Source: Phanerodontia chrysosporium (lineage: Eukaryota > Basidiomycota > Agaricomycetes > Polyporales > Phanerochaetaceae). From it: DNA of 54,070 bases. A program made the translations under genes and the position numbers. The notes beneath the pieces are model-generated. The model was not told the origin of the DNA, ran no database searches, and worked only from the letters and a program-made list of their open reading frames with translations. The DNA lies in the NCBI GenBank assembly GCA_001910725.1, contig MJGA01000072.1:1-54070 (forward strand), read 5' to 3'. Each line of letters starts with the position of its first letter. Position 1 is the first letter of the stretch. Positions 35,181 through 47,000 of the stretch are shown here, one piece after another.

Positions 35181-36091
35181 TCACGTTATCATAGAGTGGT
35201 CACGGAGGTTGCGGAGCCATGCACCCGCTCGACGCGCTGCCTGCCTCGAACGTGCTCTTTCTTCTGCTTCCCTCTTGCTATCTTCTAATCTCTGCCGAAG
35301 CGAGCGGACGACGCTTTTGATCACTGGATAGATGTCTTGCCCCGTCTTTGCGGACACTTCGAAGAAGGCGCATCCCAGGGCCTTGGCGAATTGCTTGCCC
35401 TCGTCTGTCGAGACCTCGCGAGCAGTTGTTATGTCACACTTGTTGCCTAACAGAACCAGGACGGGCTCGGATCCACGCCGGATACGCTGGACCAGCGAAA
35501 CAAGCCTCTCGACATGTTCAAACGACGTGCGCGATGTGATGGAATAGATGATTGCAAAGGCATGGTTATCTTTGCATCTGTACTTCTTTAGCGCGCACTG
35601 ACGGACTGCGATAGCAAAAGGGCGGGACGAACCGTATCAAGTCGTTATTGAGATTTGTTGCGTCTATGTGGAGTTGACCGATTGATGGTACCAGCGACGT
35701 CTTACGGCGACGTACCGTCAGGTGCACCCGCTACCTCTCCAATTTCGACAAAACAAACGCGATCGTCAACGCGCACTTGTAAGCCCTGTGACTTGTCGCC
35801 ATCTTGCCGCCTAGGGTCAATCTGAATGGTGTTTCAGCTCTAGCGTCGAAGGCATGGATAACGATGCGTACATCTGCCACAAGTAACCGTCAGCCAGTGT
35901 CAGCCAGTGTCAGGAGCTCTGTGAGGCGCGGGAAGAACTACGCACTGTCATCATGCACGAACTATGAATGGATATGAGCACAGAGTGTCCGAAACCGACA
36001 TATCATAGAACACGCCGACACTTGCCTGGTTTATCAAAGCGGTCTTGCCCACGCCCACGTCCCCTACCAGCGATAGTTTCCAGCTATCCAT
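35181..36091 (-). CDS. Divergent Ras-family small GTPase
   Basis: ATG at 36091: MDSWKLSLVGDVGVGKTALINQ carries the P-loop GDVGVGKT. The C-terminal exon has RCKDNHAFAIIYSITSRTSF, the base-recognition motif GNKCD and EVSAKTG (SAK), ending in a basic Arg-rich tail. The exon with QVRVDDRVCFVEIGEVA sits where Ras has DTAGQ, so the canonical switch-II DTAG is replaced by EIGE. There is no C-terminal CAAX box (ends HSMIT). Exon 1 is followed by GCAAGT, a GC-AG intron. The exon carrying switch I (about 35961-35820) could not be joined cleanly: the frame is off by one or an exon was missed. Membrane anchoring and GTP hydrolysis are both doubtful. Confidence 0.7.
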
Positions 36092-36331
36092 ATTGTGAAA
36101 GGCTACCAGCTGACTCAGTGCCGTTAGTCGGCAACTGGCTATCTGCCCAAGAATCGTCAGCAGTGGTAGATGTACAAGGTGGCCCCGGCTACAATCAGAC
36201 ACACAGGCATATCGCACCGTGAGAGCTGTTCACGTGCAGCAGATCAGCACGCGTGTAATCGTTCTAGGCAACATGATTAATATTACCAAAGTCTTCTAGC
36301 ATATGGCGTGTGAGGACGGTACCATATACGC

Positions 36332-39241
36332 CTACATATTTAGCACGTTTCTCCACCGTACCCCGCCAACCTCGCCCAGCACACGCTCGACCTCTCCAAA
36401 CTCTAAGTTGAGCACCACCCGACGGTCATCTTCATGCTTCCGCAAGGCCTGCGGGCCGTCCTCGCAGAGCACAGCTCGAGAGGTGGCGAGAGAGTCGAGT
36501 ACGAGTAGAAGCTCCTCGCGCGTCGGGCGGTAAGCAGCGTCTGCGCCGTCAGCTAGGACCGGCACGTGTAAGAGATGCTGGTGCTGGACGTCGCCCCAGC
36601 GCACCTCCTCGACGCCCTCGCGGCGCACACACCGTAGGATGGCCACGAGAAGCAGCCGTTCGTGGAAGGAGAGCTCGCGCAGGTACGCGGCGGTCGGGCT
36701 GTTCTGCATCTCCCGGATGACGGCCTTCACGTCTTCCGTCCGCGCCGTGCGCTTCTGCGGGTGCACGAGTTCCACTGCCCGCCGGCAGACGTCGAGGACC
36801 CGCCGTGCGTCGCCGCTGATAGAGCTGACCTTCATGCAGGAGAACTTGATACCGTCGGGGGCTATGACGTCCGGTGTACCTTCGGGAAGTCCGCGTTTGG
36901 CCGTGGCAAGTCGGGCACGGACGATGGCCTCCAATTGGGGCGTCGTGTATGGCTGGAAGTTAATACGGACCATACCTACGCGGAGTCAGCCAGGTTCTGA
37001 GAGGGAAAGTGATCACCTACCCAGTCGACTGCGAACCCGACCACTCATGACGCGCTCGGGCAGGTCCATAGTGTTGGCTACGGCTAGGACAATGAGCTTG
37101 CTGCCGACGAGGGTCGGCCAGTTGAAGAAGTTGTAGACCACGTCTTGCTTCGCCGTCATGAGCTGGTCAAGCTCGTCCATGAGCACGACCCTGTTCATGG
37201 ATTAGACCGAGGACCAAAATGCAGATATATCGCTTACGTCGCGTGCCCACCCGGTCCGCCACCGCTAGAGAACCACCGCCCCAAGCGGCGCAGCGCTTCC
37301 TTGCTGCTCATGCGAAGGTGTCCGTCCTTCGTCGCGTCATGCCCGCTAACGGCCTCCCAGAGCAGGCCGTAGGCAGCGCCCGGCTCTGGTATGCGTAGTC
37401 CGTTGATCTCGACGTAGGTGAACGGTGCGACGAGGGACTGCAGTGAGAGCGCCTTGAGTGCGCGCACGACGGCATGGACGGTCGCGGTCTTGCCCGTGCC
37501 CGGCACGCCAGAGATGTCTGTAACAACGGTCAGAAACTGTGATAGGACGAATAGAAGAGCACACGAACAGATACAACCACCACTACCCTCTTCTAGGAGC
37601 TCCTCGACCGCACCAAGGATGCGCCCATATTCCGCCTCACGACAGGGTAACATGCCCTTCCCTCGCTCGTCGCCTTCTCCGGTACCTTCTGGCCGCGATG
37701 CGACGTGCAGCACCTGCATGGCGCGCAGCCACGGGTCTTTTTCTCCGTGAAAGTCGACCTCATCATCGCCTACTCCCTGCGGCGGAAGGTGTCCGGGCCC
37801 GGGCGGTGGCCTGACCGCGAGCTGCCGCGCGCGTTTGTGATTCGCGCGTGCGCGTAGGGCAGCCTTCGAGTGCGGTGTCGGGGCTGCGAGTGTGCCCCTT
37901 CCGCGTCGCCGTGGGGTCGACAGCTCGGTTTTGACCTGCCGGCGCCGGCGAGGCGTGCGAGGGTAGACATTGACGTCGTCAGCGGCATCAGAACCCGCAG
38001 AGCTCTCGTCGTCTGTCGGGACCCCGTCGCTGACGTCGTCCTCGGACTCGTCATCCTCAGCGTGCGGGTCAAAGTCGCCACCAGCATCGCCTTCATCCTC
38101 CGAGGAAGAGAACGCGTCGTGTCGTCGTCGCTTTTTCGATGGTGTGCTGGGGTCCAGTGTGAACACTGGCAGCTCATCGTCGGCTCTCGCCTCTTGGCGG
38201 CGCCGCTTTGCAAGCCAGTTGTCCTCTCCCATCCTCGGCCTCCTCTTTCCTGGAGAGCGAGGCCCATCGTCGTCCTCGTCGGCTTCCGCAATCGCAGACA
38301 GTCTGCTTGGCTCTTCGTCGTGGTCCGAGACGCCGTCGGCGGTGCGCATATAGGCATAGTTCGAGCGTTGTTTGGGCTTTGCCGGCGTGCCAGGCGTTTC
38401 TCCGGGCGTAACATCCCACAGGCTGGCTCTATCCCAGGGGTTCTCTGCGAGTTTGGACGTGCTTGGGGCCGAATAGGACGATGTGAAGGACGACAGGACA
38501 GACAGTGTGCTGTCGCGGAAGATATTCCACTCGAACTCGTAGTACAGATTTTGACGTGCGTATATCGCAGACAGACAGACGAATGTCTTGTCGTCGGGTG
38601 CCCAGTTCGTCCTCGGACGCGAGAGGACTGTGCAATGGCTGAGGATGGCGTTGGGAGAAACAGAGCCGGTGCCTTCAAGCTGGTAGTATATCTCATTCTG
38701 CAGGCAAATGAGTATGTAGGATAAGGACCAGAAGCGGGTCACGCACCTGGACTACGTCTCTGTGCGGGCGAAGCTTGGCCAATTCCTCCGGCCGCGAGAA
38801 CCAGTGCACAAGCACATTTGCACCGCGCTCCTCCTCTCCCGCAAACACCTTCATGATGGCGACAATGACACCGACCGCAGGAAGTGCGCGCACGGACTTT
38901 ACGAGTACCGTGTCGCCGACCTTGAACTCCTCGAGGGTAGTCTTGTCCTTCCCCTGCGATTTCGGCTTCCCGTAGACTTTCTTCTCGCGTTTGAGCCCGT
39001 CCGCATTTCCGCGGCGTAGAGACGCGTAAAGCCTCGTCTGCAGGCCGCGCAGGCCCTGGTGGCCATGCTTGTCGATGATGGCCTGGCGCTGGAGCAGCCG
39101 CAGATCGCGAGCGACGTCGGTCTCGCGCACATGGACGGGTTCGTCGGTGGCAAAGCTGGCAGAAAAGTCGTGTTGAGCAGACTCTGCGGCAACGGGCTGT
39201 CCACGACGCGAGCGTCGCGTCGGGGTCTGAGGCAGGGACAT
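36332..39241 (-). CDS. ORC1: Origin recognition complex subunit 1
   Basis: ATG at 39241 ([15 protein letters not shown]). Exons 39241-38747, 38697-37569, 37517-37238, 37190-37022 and 36976-36332; 2718 nt, 905 aa, in phase. Order: N-terminal BAH-type domain ([31 protein letters not shown], through about residue 270), a long acidic and Ser-rich linker with Arg/Lys stretches, then the AAA+ ATPase with Walker [15 protein letters not shown] and Walker [11 protein letters not shown], sensor region [13 protein letters not shown], and a C-terminal winged-helix region. This is the DNA- and ATP-binding subunit that marks replication origins in the nucleus. The donor of intron 2 is GTTCGT; it restores [14 protein letters not shown]. 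Divergent from the MYND gene with only 90 bp between starts. Confidence 0.95.
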
Positions 39242-39331
39242 GGTTGTGGTCAAGGTGCGGGCGTGATGGCGCATCACCTGATGCGCACTTCATTGGCGCT
39301 CCTGTCTCAGCGTCTCTCGCCAACGACGACG
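39242..39331. promoter_or_regulatory. Divergent promoter region, ORC1 / MYND gene
   Basis: Ninety bp separate the two ATGs, so core promoters and 5' leaders must overlap the opposite gene or be very short. No TATA box seen; location is inferred from gene layout only. Confidence 0.4.
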
Positions 39332-40161
39332 ATGAACAAGGGAAACTGCAACAATTGCGGGGCTCCGCCGAGCAGAGCAGTCTTGAAGGCATGCAGCGGC
39401 TGCCGGTGTGTCACAAACTTCCAGGTTAACCAGCTACCGTAAGCTCATCCACGAGGCCAGGATAGTCAGGTACTGCTCTCCGGAATGCCAGAGGACAGCG
39501 TGGCCGCGGCACAAGAGAAGCTGCGCAACAACAGGGCAGGCTCGTGAAAAGATGGACCTGCCTGAGTACCGCAACGAAAAGGTCGCATTCGAAACAACCA
39601 TGAAGTGGATCAACGAATGGAATGAAGTGCTCATAATATTTGGGCTTGGAGCTATGGACTTGTCCAATCACCCAGACAGACTGAAAACGCATGTGTGGGT
39701 TTCAAATTGCCTGTTGGCTCTCACAATGCACCTAACACCATCCCGACAGGTTATATCTAGACCTCAGCCCCAAGCGGCCGCGTCCTCAGGAGAGAGCGCA
39801 GTGGATGACCGTAAGTCCTTGGTCCGCTCCTTTTACTCTACCTCGTGTGGTGACTCCTGAGGAGATGAACGAGGGCTACATCATACCAGTTCCGGACCTT
39901 CTAACACGCCTGCGCGGAATGCGTATGCCAGAGGATCGACTGGAGCTCATCGGCAGCCTTCCGCCTGTCACAGACGGCGCGCCGGAGGATGTGCTGCAGG
40001 TTTGCGTCAACGCGCACATTACTGTCCGGCTGTACAAGTGTGGTGTCAACCACGTACAGAACTGGAAGACGATCCCGAAGGAAGTGTCTGCCTGGCGCGC
40101 TGCGACCTGGGAGGAACGCCTAAAGGCCAGGGTTAACGAAGGCCGACTTGAACCGTGGTAG
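39332..40161 (+). CDS. MYND zinc-finger protein (236 aa)
   Basis: ATG at 39332. Exons 39332-39405, 39470-39694 and 39750-40161, 711 nt in phase. The MYND finger is at the N-terminus: CNNC, then CSGCR, YCSPECQ and HKRSC. The rest (WINEWNEVLIIFGLGAMDLSNHPDRLKTHV..., VQNWKTIPKEVSAWRAATWEE) is a fold common in Agaricomycete MYND proteins without a SET domain. The finger normally binds zinc and proline-rich partner proteins. It is a paralogue of the next gene, sharing the MDL.NHP.DRL.TH block and intron positions. Confidence 0.85.
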
Positions 40162-40330
40162 CACTTTTCTCTCCATTCCGAAGATAACATACGTCTGTAT
40201 CCATAGTTCATAATGTAGCAATTCTCTGTACTGTACTCGTTGATCGTCGAACTTTATACCTACAGTCAGTAGACCTCGTCTTTGCGCGGCTTTTTATCCG
40301 GAAAACACACAGTGCACACTACACATGGTC

Positions 40331-41198
40331 TCAGAATCCATTGTTCATCGACGGTTTGCCACAATCCAACCGGTCACACAGCTCAACATCCCATCCTTGC
40401 GCACGGCGACGTGACAGCGCCTTGTCCGCGTCTTGCCACTGGGAGAGGTCCCCGACGCCCACCCAGAGCGTGCGGACGTGTGATTCGATGGCGAACGAAA
40501 TCTGGAGCACGTTTGGCCCGCGGCAGTCCGCCGTCCATGCGTCGATGGAGGCCTCTGCGAAGCCGTGCTCGCGCAGCATTTCGGCGAACCGCTCGCGGCG
40601 GACGACGAGGCCCCCGCGCATCTGCGGGGTGCGCGGCGGACGATCAGCCGCGTTGTCTCCGCGCGCAACAGGCGGCGCGACGCACCTGCAACAGCCGGTG
40701 CCGCTCGCGGGGCTCGCGGAACTCGAACTCGATGAACACGCTGAGCCCAAACGCGAATCAGCCACGGGCGCAACACGTGGAGCTGAGACTGCGAGAACGT
40801 ACATGTGTGTCGCTAGGCGGTCGTGCGGGTGGTTTGCGAGGTCCATTGCGTAGAAGCCGTACTCGAAGAGCGTAGTCCGCCAGAACGTGAGCCACTTGCT
40901 GATCGCGGTCGCCTCCTCAGCTGCCTGCGGATTATTGGCACGGAGGTCTCGCTGTGTCGTGCTACCCAGCGCGCACGCCTTTTTGTGCATGCTCCAGTGC
41001 TCGCGCTGGCAATCTTTGGAGCAATATCGCACTAATCTGAGAAAGAAAAAAGTCAGGCAGGCGGACAGAAATCTGGCAGAGCGGACTTTACCGGCATCCG
41101 CTGCATTGCTTGAGGTCAACTTTCGCAGCCTTCTTCTCGCAGTTATTGCAGCGCTCAAAAGAGCCCGGCTTGTCTTCATTGAAACTCTTGCGGTCCAT
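40331..41198 (-). CDS. MYND zinc-finger protein, tail-to-tail paralogue (228 aa)
   Basis: ATG at 41198 (MDRKSFNEDKPGSFERC). Exons 41198-41092, 41036-40803, 40740-40686 and 40621-40331, 687 nt in phase. MYND residues: CNNC, CSGCRLVRYCSKDCQ and HKKAC. Downstream: WRTTLFEYGFYAMDLANHPHDRLATH, FIEFEFREPRERHRL, and a C-terminal domain with VRTLWVGVGDLSQW. Shares architecture and two intron positions with the convergent gene at 39332-40161, 169 bp away, so the pair arose by inverted duplication. It has an extra intron (40685-40622). Confidence 0.85.
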
Positions 41199-41510
41199 GT
41201 GGTTATCGAGAGGGTATGCTGACGCTTAGAGCACCTCGAAGTTGGAGCACGTGACGCCACATGGGAGGTAAGCGAGTAAACGCGAGACACAGATCACTCG
41301 TAGCTTGTGTACAGACGCATCTCCTGTTGTAAACACGGTATACAAGATGCAAGGGTATATCACCACGGCCGTAAATCTAGTGCAACGAGTGTATTGCCAA
41401 TAGTTGTCCAGTAGTGTAGTACGAATCGTAGTAGATAGTCCAGACCCGACTCCTCACCCAAATGCGCCATCAAAGTCGCGAGGAAAAGATCCTAGATGGA
41501 GGAGTGCACC

Positions 41511-42995
41511 CTATGCGAAGAACGCGACGGCGAAGACAACGCCCGCAATGGTCGCGAACGCGGAGGTGCGGAGGGACGCAGCACCACCGGTGAGCGAAGA
41601 GCCACCGGTAGGAGCAGCACCAGCAGCGCCGGAGCGTGAAGCAGAGCCAGATGGCGATGCACCGGACTTGCCAGTAGCGGCAGGGCCAGCAGCGCCGGAG
41701 CCAGAGCTCGCGGAGGTGGCGGGGAGGTTGGTGGGGGTAGGCAGCGACGGGAACAGGTCAGAGGACTGGTAGGTGACACAGTTCGACGATGCGGGGACCC
41801 TGGCGGTGTAGGGCATGGAGGTGATAGCGCCAAGCGACTCGGGGGGCTGGGTGTAAGAGGTGGTCGTGCCGTCGGACAGGGTGTAGACACCGGGGAAGTC
41901 CTGGTTGTCGGAGTCGCAAACCTCGAAGACGTGGTTCTGAGCCCGGTTGGGGCAGACATACTCGATACCGACACGGTCAAGCTGGTTGTAGCAGTAGTTG
42001 TGGTCGTTCGGGTCCTTCGGGTCGCAAGCCTTGAAGCAAGAGAAGTTGGAGCCGATGAAGCTGAAAGCCGGTCAGCATATGAATATTGAAATGAACTGTC
42101 TGGACGTACTTGTGCCACTCAATCACCTGGTTGTAGGTGTTGTTGTCACCGTTACCACTCTGAGGCAGGCCGTTGGAGAAAACGAGACCTCCGAGAGGGT
42201 TACCACGCTGAATAGTATGTTAATATGGTTGGGGTAGACGGCCAGACTGTGTACTTACGAGATCGGCACCGTGGGGGTCGAGCTCTCCTCCATAGTCGTC
42301 GGGAGTGAGGTTGAGCATCGTCTGGTCAAGGAACGCGATGACTTCGATGTACGAGGGCGCCTTCAGGAACTGAACACCGGTAATGGCACCCGCGGGGATG
42401 AGACGGGTGCCACGACCAGGCTTCGTGCACCACGCGACTTCCTCACCCTCGGACTCGCCGATGGTAGTAGGGCCTTTCGGTGGAGCCCAAACACACCAGT
42501 CTGAAAATCAGGTGAGCAAAGAGTTGGGGGCAACGTGCTTGACACGTACCATCAATATGGTTGATGAAGGCAGTCTGACACAGGGAATCCTGGTTCTCGG
42601 TGGTAGAGTTGCACTGGTTGTAACCGATCTGAGCACCACGGACACCCTGGTTGGGGTCGACTTGATAGGGCTGAGAGCAAGTGCGTCAGCGAGCCGTCCG
42701 TGAGCGATGGGGAGTCTCTTGCGGGGAGATGCATCCTCCCGCAAGGCGGTTCTTCAGGGACGCTTCGCGGGTGTGCCGCTGGGTCTATGACGCGCTTTCC
42801 GACAAGCGGTCAGGTACGCGCCGGGCGATCCCGAAACCACCTTCGCGGCTTCCCCTGCGATGTTTATTGAGAGATACTCACGATTCCAGTCGGGTAGGTG
42901 AAACGCTTGTCGGCGAGAGGCTCAGTGCCAGTGGGGTCTTGCGCGACGGCGACGGCGGCGGCGGCCAGGAGAGCAGAAAGAGCGACGCGGGACAT
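41511..42995 (-). CDS. Macrophage-activating-glycoprotein-like GPI-anchored surface protein
   Basis: ATG at 42995. Exons 42995-42882, 42670-42550, 42500-42259, 42207-42110 and 42060-41511; 1125 nt, 374 aa, in phase. Signal peptide MSRVALSALLAAAAVAVAQ, then a Cys-rich ectodomain (NQCNSTTENQDSLCQTAF, DWCVWAPP, AWCTKPGRGTRLIPAGAITG, GELDPHGADLRGNPLGGLV, CFKACDP), a Ser/Gly/Ala-rich stalk and a hydrophobic C-terminus (SAFATIAGVVFAVAFFA) typical of GPI addition. The ectodomain matches basidiomycete proteins usually annotated as macrophage activating glycoprotein; the physiological role in the fungus is unclear. The 211-nt first intron is longer than its neighbours. Confidence 0.85.
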
Positions 42996-43435
42996 TGTCC
43001 GAGAAAATTAAGAGGGGATTAGGTGAGGAGGGGCGGGGACGGGGTCAGCGAGTGACCGGCGCGGACGAGGAGGAGAAGAAAAGAGAACGATGAGCTCTCG
43101 AGGAGGACGTCCATCCTCATATAGAGGCCATGTCGGCACGTTCAAACTCCGCACAGAGCTCAGCATCCATACATCCCCCCCGTTCTATTCTTGGACGAAA
43201 AAGTCATCAGCTCGTTGCAACCCTCCCAGCTCTCAATGCGGACTCGGCACTCTCCGAAAAAACCGATCCGCGAACGCTCCTCCCACGTGACCGCGCTCGT
43301 GGGCGTGTTTGAAAGCCCGCCGGGAGCCTGTCACCCCAGGAGTACATAATCCGCCGCCCATGCCCTAGCCCTGTCTTTCATCCTTTTCTCCCCACCACCA
43401 CCGCCAAAACTCGTCCCCCGCCGCCGCCCCCCAAC

Positions 43436-43925
43436 ATGGTCAAGACAGTCACCGGTCAGTTTCACCGCGATCTGCGCTTTGACGCGTCTCATCAGGGGCA
43501 CCTGCTGCAGAAACGAGGTCCAAGGCGGCGACCAAGGCCTCCAACGAGGGCAAGACAAAGGCAAAGAGTGAGTATATGCACCCTTACCACTTCCCCCCGT
43601 TGACACCGATGGTAGGTACGCGTGCTCCGAGCGCATACAACCTCTGGATGAAAGACAACCTCAAGAAGTACAAGGAGGAGCACCCTGAGGTCGCTCAGAA
43701 GGACATCATGAAAGCTGTATGCTCACCTTGCTCTTCTTCTCTTCTCCCCTCATGTCTGACCCCCCAACGCAGGTCGGTGCACTCTGGAAGGACGCTCCAG
43801 AGAACCCGAGACGCGGCCAAGAGCCCAAGGCCAGAACGAAGAAGGCGCCACAGGCAAAGACCAAGAAGCCTGGCGACGAGACCGCCACCAGCGAGCCCGA
43901 GCCCGAGCCCTCGAGCGATGACTAG
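43436..43925 (+). CDS. Small YABBY/HMG-box-like protein (109 aa)
   Basis: ATG at 43436. Exons 43436-43454, 43511-43567, 43616-43716 and 43773-43925, 330 nt in phase. The core PSAYNLWMKDNLKKYKEEHP then DIMKAVGALWKDAPENP fits the short HMG-like (YABBY type) fold: P.AYN.FM...L...K...P......AF...A..WK.APENP. Flanks are Lys-rich and the tail is acidic (EPEPEPSSDD). Probably a nuclear, DNA-bending or chromatin-associated protein; this is inferred from the fold. The first exon codes for only six complete residues. Confidence 0.85.
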
Positions 43926-44327
43926 GCTGCCTTTGCCATCCTCGCGTCTGACGCTGACACTCACTGACCTGCTCCCCCGCGTCGCGTCTGCTCCCTGCGC
44001 CTTGCGCATGACCGTGCATACATCTCGATCGCGTCTTCGTGTATATTATTCTTCCGTGTATTCTCCGCTGTACAGTACCATCGTGGAATTTCAGTCAAGT
44101 ATTCTTGTCACTATAAACGCCCTCGTTGCCGTGTCGACGGCACGCTCATCAAACGCGGCCGACGCGTACCTTGCCATTCCAGATCGCCCGCTGCGCCGCA
44201 CGCCAGACTCGCGACGCTCAGCAAAGATAAAAATACATCTGTGAGCACGCTGGCACCGTGGTACACTCGGGTATCCGTTGCATAGCAAGGTTTAGGCTCT
44301 AGCAAACCCGCACTACTCTCTCGCCCG
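43926..44327. other. Intergenic, convergent gene ends
   Basis: 3' regions of the HMG-like gene and HOP2. No gene recognised. Confidence 0.4.
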
Positions 44328-45454
44328 TCACCGGCTGCGCTTTCCTAGCACAGACGCCGGCATGCACAGCGGCCCCTTCTCCAGCGCGGCGTGTTCGCTC
44401 GTGTCGTACTCGACGCCCAGGTCTTCGGCCAGCACTGAGGCATCCTGCGGCGGCAGCGCGTCGGTTGCCAGAGCCCAGAAGCTGCAGTCGCCGAGCAGGT
44501 CCCAAGAGGTCAGTACCCAGAGTGCATGTATGCGCCAGGAACCAGTTCAAGATATCCAAGAGAGGACGCCGAGGGCTACCAGAGAGCCAGAGAAGGGTCA
44601 GGTGCACGGATGCATCACGTACGTGTTAAATATCTTCTTGCGGCGGACCCACTCAGCGCGCCAGTAGATCCATTCCTTGTCCAGCTGCGCGAGGTCGTCG
44701 GCGGAGACCAGGGACGAGCCAGAACGCAACGGCTCCAAGTGAGCAGCGCACTTTTTGACCTGCGCGGCAAATCATCAACAGAAAGGCACATGGCCATGTT
44801 GTACGACATACTTTGAGAATAGTCTCTCGCAGCTGACTTTCTAGGTCCTCGTCCGTAGGCGTCGCCTTGAGCTTGACGAGCTCTTCGCGAGACTGAGCGG
44901 ACAGTAGACCGTCTTCAGGCAGTGCGTACCTGCGTTTGCAGCCTTTAGCTCGGACGCAAGTGCCTTGTTCGCCTCTTCGATAGCCTTGTGCTCCTCCTCG
45001 AGCTGCTTCAGCTTCTCAGCAGGCATGTCTTCGAGGTTCGCCTGGTTGGCGACAAAGAACGTCGTCTTCCCTAGCATACAGGCAGCATACGTGACATTTA
45101 CCCGCATATATACATTCATTGAGCGTACCATAGGTCTTCTGCACGAGCTCGCCCTTCTCCGCGAGGGCGACAAGGATCTTTTGGGTCGCGGTCTTCGGCA
45201 CGGCGCCCTTGAGGTTTGCGGCGACGTCCACAGCCCCAAACGGGCGGTTCATCTACGGGGTGGCGGCGTACGCACTGTCCCCCAGAATGATAGGGAAAAT
45301 TGTGCGCACCCGCTTGATGTATGCAAGGACCGTATCCTCCGCTGGAGTGGTCATGAGATACGTCAGGACGGCCGACGGAGCATACGCGCGAAAGCGTGCC
45401 TTCTTGGCCCTTGAGCACCGGAACCTTTGCTTCAGCTTTGGGCTTGTTCGACAT
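44328..45454 (-). CDS. HOP2: Homologous-pairing protein 2 (meiotic recombination)
   Basis: ATG at 45454 (MSNKPKAEAKV). Exon pieces give KGQEAEDTVLAYIKR, MNRPFGAVDVAANLKGAVPKTATQKILVALAEKGELVQKTYG, KTTFFVANQ, a coiled coil (EKLKQLEEEHKAIEEANKAL), then SQLRETILK, EWIYWRAEWVRRKKIF and a C-terminus ending LGKRSR. This is the TBPIP/Hop2 winged helix plus leucine-zipper layout. Hop2 acts with Mnd1 to help Dmc1/Rad51 strand invasion in meiosis. Firm exon borders: 45341-45310, 45252-45129 and the 45068 start. The first intron appears to use a GC donor, and the last intron lacks an obvious AG acceptor, so those two joins are uncertain. Confidence 0.85.
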
Positions 45455-45595
45455 CGCTTTGCTACGGTACGCGCGGTGTGCAGTATTGTCGATGCTGGAC
45501 GGGAGGGGACGCGGAAGTGGTGGACAGGAATGCAGGAGACAAGATTGGTCGCGACGGCGGAACCCTAGCGCGAGTGCGGGGAAGGCGCCGGACCC

Positions 45596-46854
45596 TATTG
45601 CTGATTTCATTTGGGAAGGCCCTCGCGCCTATTTGCGATTTCCACCACGGCCTAACCCCTAGCGCTGGGGTTAAGAGGTCTCCAGCTTCGACCGCTCATA
45701 TCTCGACGACCACGCATCCTTAACCCTCAATTCTTGCCTTATGCCATCCGCAACGTCTACGCGCAGGTCCTGACGGCGAAACTTTGGCGGCCAGCCGCCG
45801 CGACATCGTTTGGAACGAAAGCGCCGGTTCTGAGGCTCTCGGACGCGGAGAACGGCGACGACGCGTGAATGCGCCAGCGGTGGGCCGCCCCCACGGTCGG
45901 GAAAGGTGTTGGGCGTGTGTGAGGAGGACATAGGGTACTTAAAGTAGCGGAACAGTGCGTATCTCTGTGTCTATGGTGTGACTGACTTGCTTGTCATGCG
46001 AGATTCAGCACTCCATGCTCCCTGCGATGTCCTCAAGTCCCAACCACTGTGCTCCGGACCTTCGAGCGACCACATTCCACCATATTGTAGAATATAGGAT
46101 CCCTCCGTCGCTGTTTACTTAGCACAGGAGGCTCAGAAGTTGCAAAAAATCTCTAGAGAATACATGACGGAGTATTAGCCCACCCTCTTGCATGCTCCAG
46201 GCCAGCTCTCCTTGATAGTCCTTTCCTGCAGGCAGAATACATCATCTACGACGACACACACGCCTCGGAGAGCGGTCTGGCTGCCATTATCGACTGAGTG
46301 AGGTCACCCACAAGTCATCTTTGCCCAAACTGCACGGCGCAGCGTAGAAGTAATCCCCATGCCCTTATATAGCTTCTATATCTGTGCCCCGTCGGAATAC
46401 ATGGTTCTGTGTGGTAGATATAGTGTTACAACTACAGAACAACGCCAAGGGGCAGATAGTATCTGGCACAGGACGATTGGCACATACATAACGCACCTGA
46501 GTGCCGGTCCGAATTGTCGAAACCCTCCTTACACACGCCCAACACCTTTCCCGACCGTGGGGGCGGCCCACCGCTGGCGCATTCACGCGTCGTCGCCGTT
46601 CTCCGCGTCCGAGAGCCTCAGAACCGGCGCTTTCGTTCCAAACGATGTCGCGGAGGCTGGCCGCCAAAGTTTCGCCGTCAGGACCTGCGCGTAGACGTTG
46701 CGGATGGCATAAGGCAAGAATTGAGGGTTAAGGATGCGTGGTCGTCGAGATATGAGCGGTCGAAGCTGGAGACCTCTTAACCCCAGCGCTAGGGTTAGGC
46801 CGTGGTGGAAATCGCAAATAGGCGCGAGGGCCTTCCCAAATGAAATCAGCAATA
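45596..46854. mobile_element. 1.26-kb non-autonomous element with 330-bp inverted repeats
   Basis: The ends are near-perfect inverted copies of about 330 bp (45596-45925 against 46854-46525), starting TATTGCTGATTTCATTTGGG. ACCC flanks both sides (45592-45595 and 46855-46858), a likely 4-bp target duplication. The 600-bp centre has no meaningful open frame. It sits between the starts of HOP2 and the LEU5-like gene, which without it would be about 290 bp apart. Confidence 0.85.
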
Positions 46855-47000
46855 ACCCGGATGTGGGGGTGACATGACCGAGATCCGAGCCCGCCTCTTC
46901 AGCCTCAGCCCGCGCACTCTCCCTCTCTCGTTCTCTGCCTCTTTTTCTCCCTCTCGTCCCGCACCGTACATGACCTAAATCCGACCACAGGCTGCAACGG

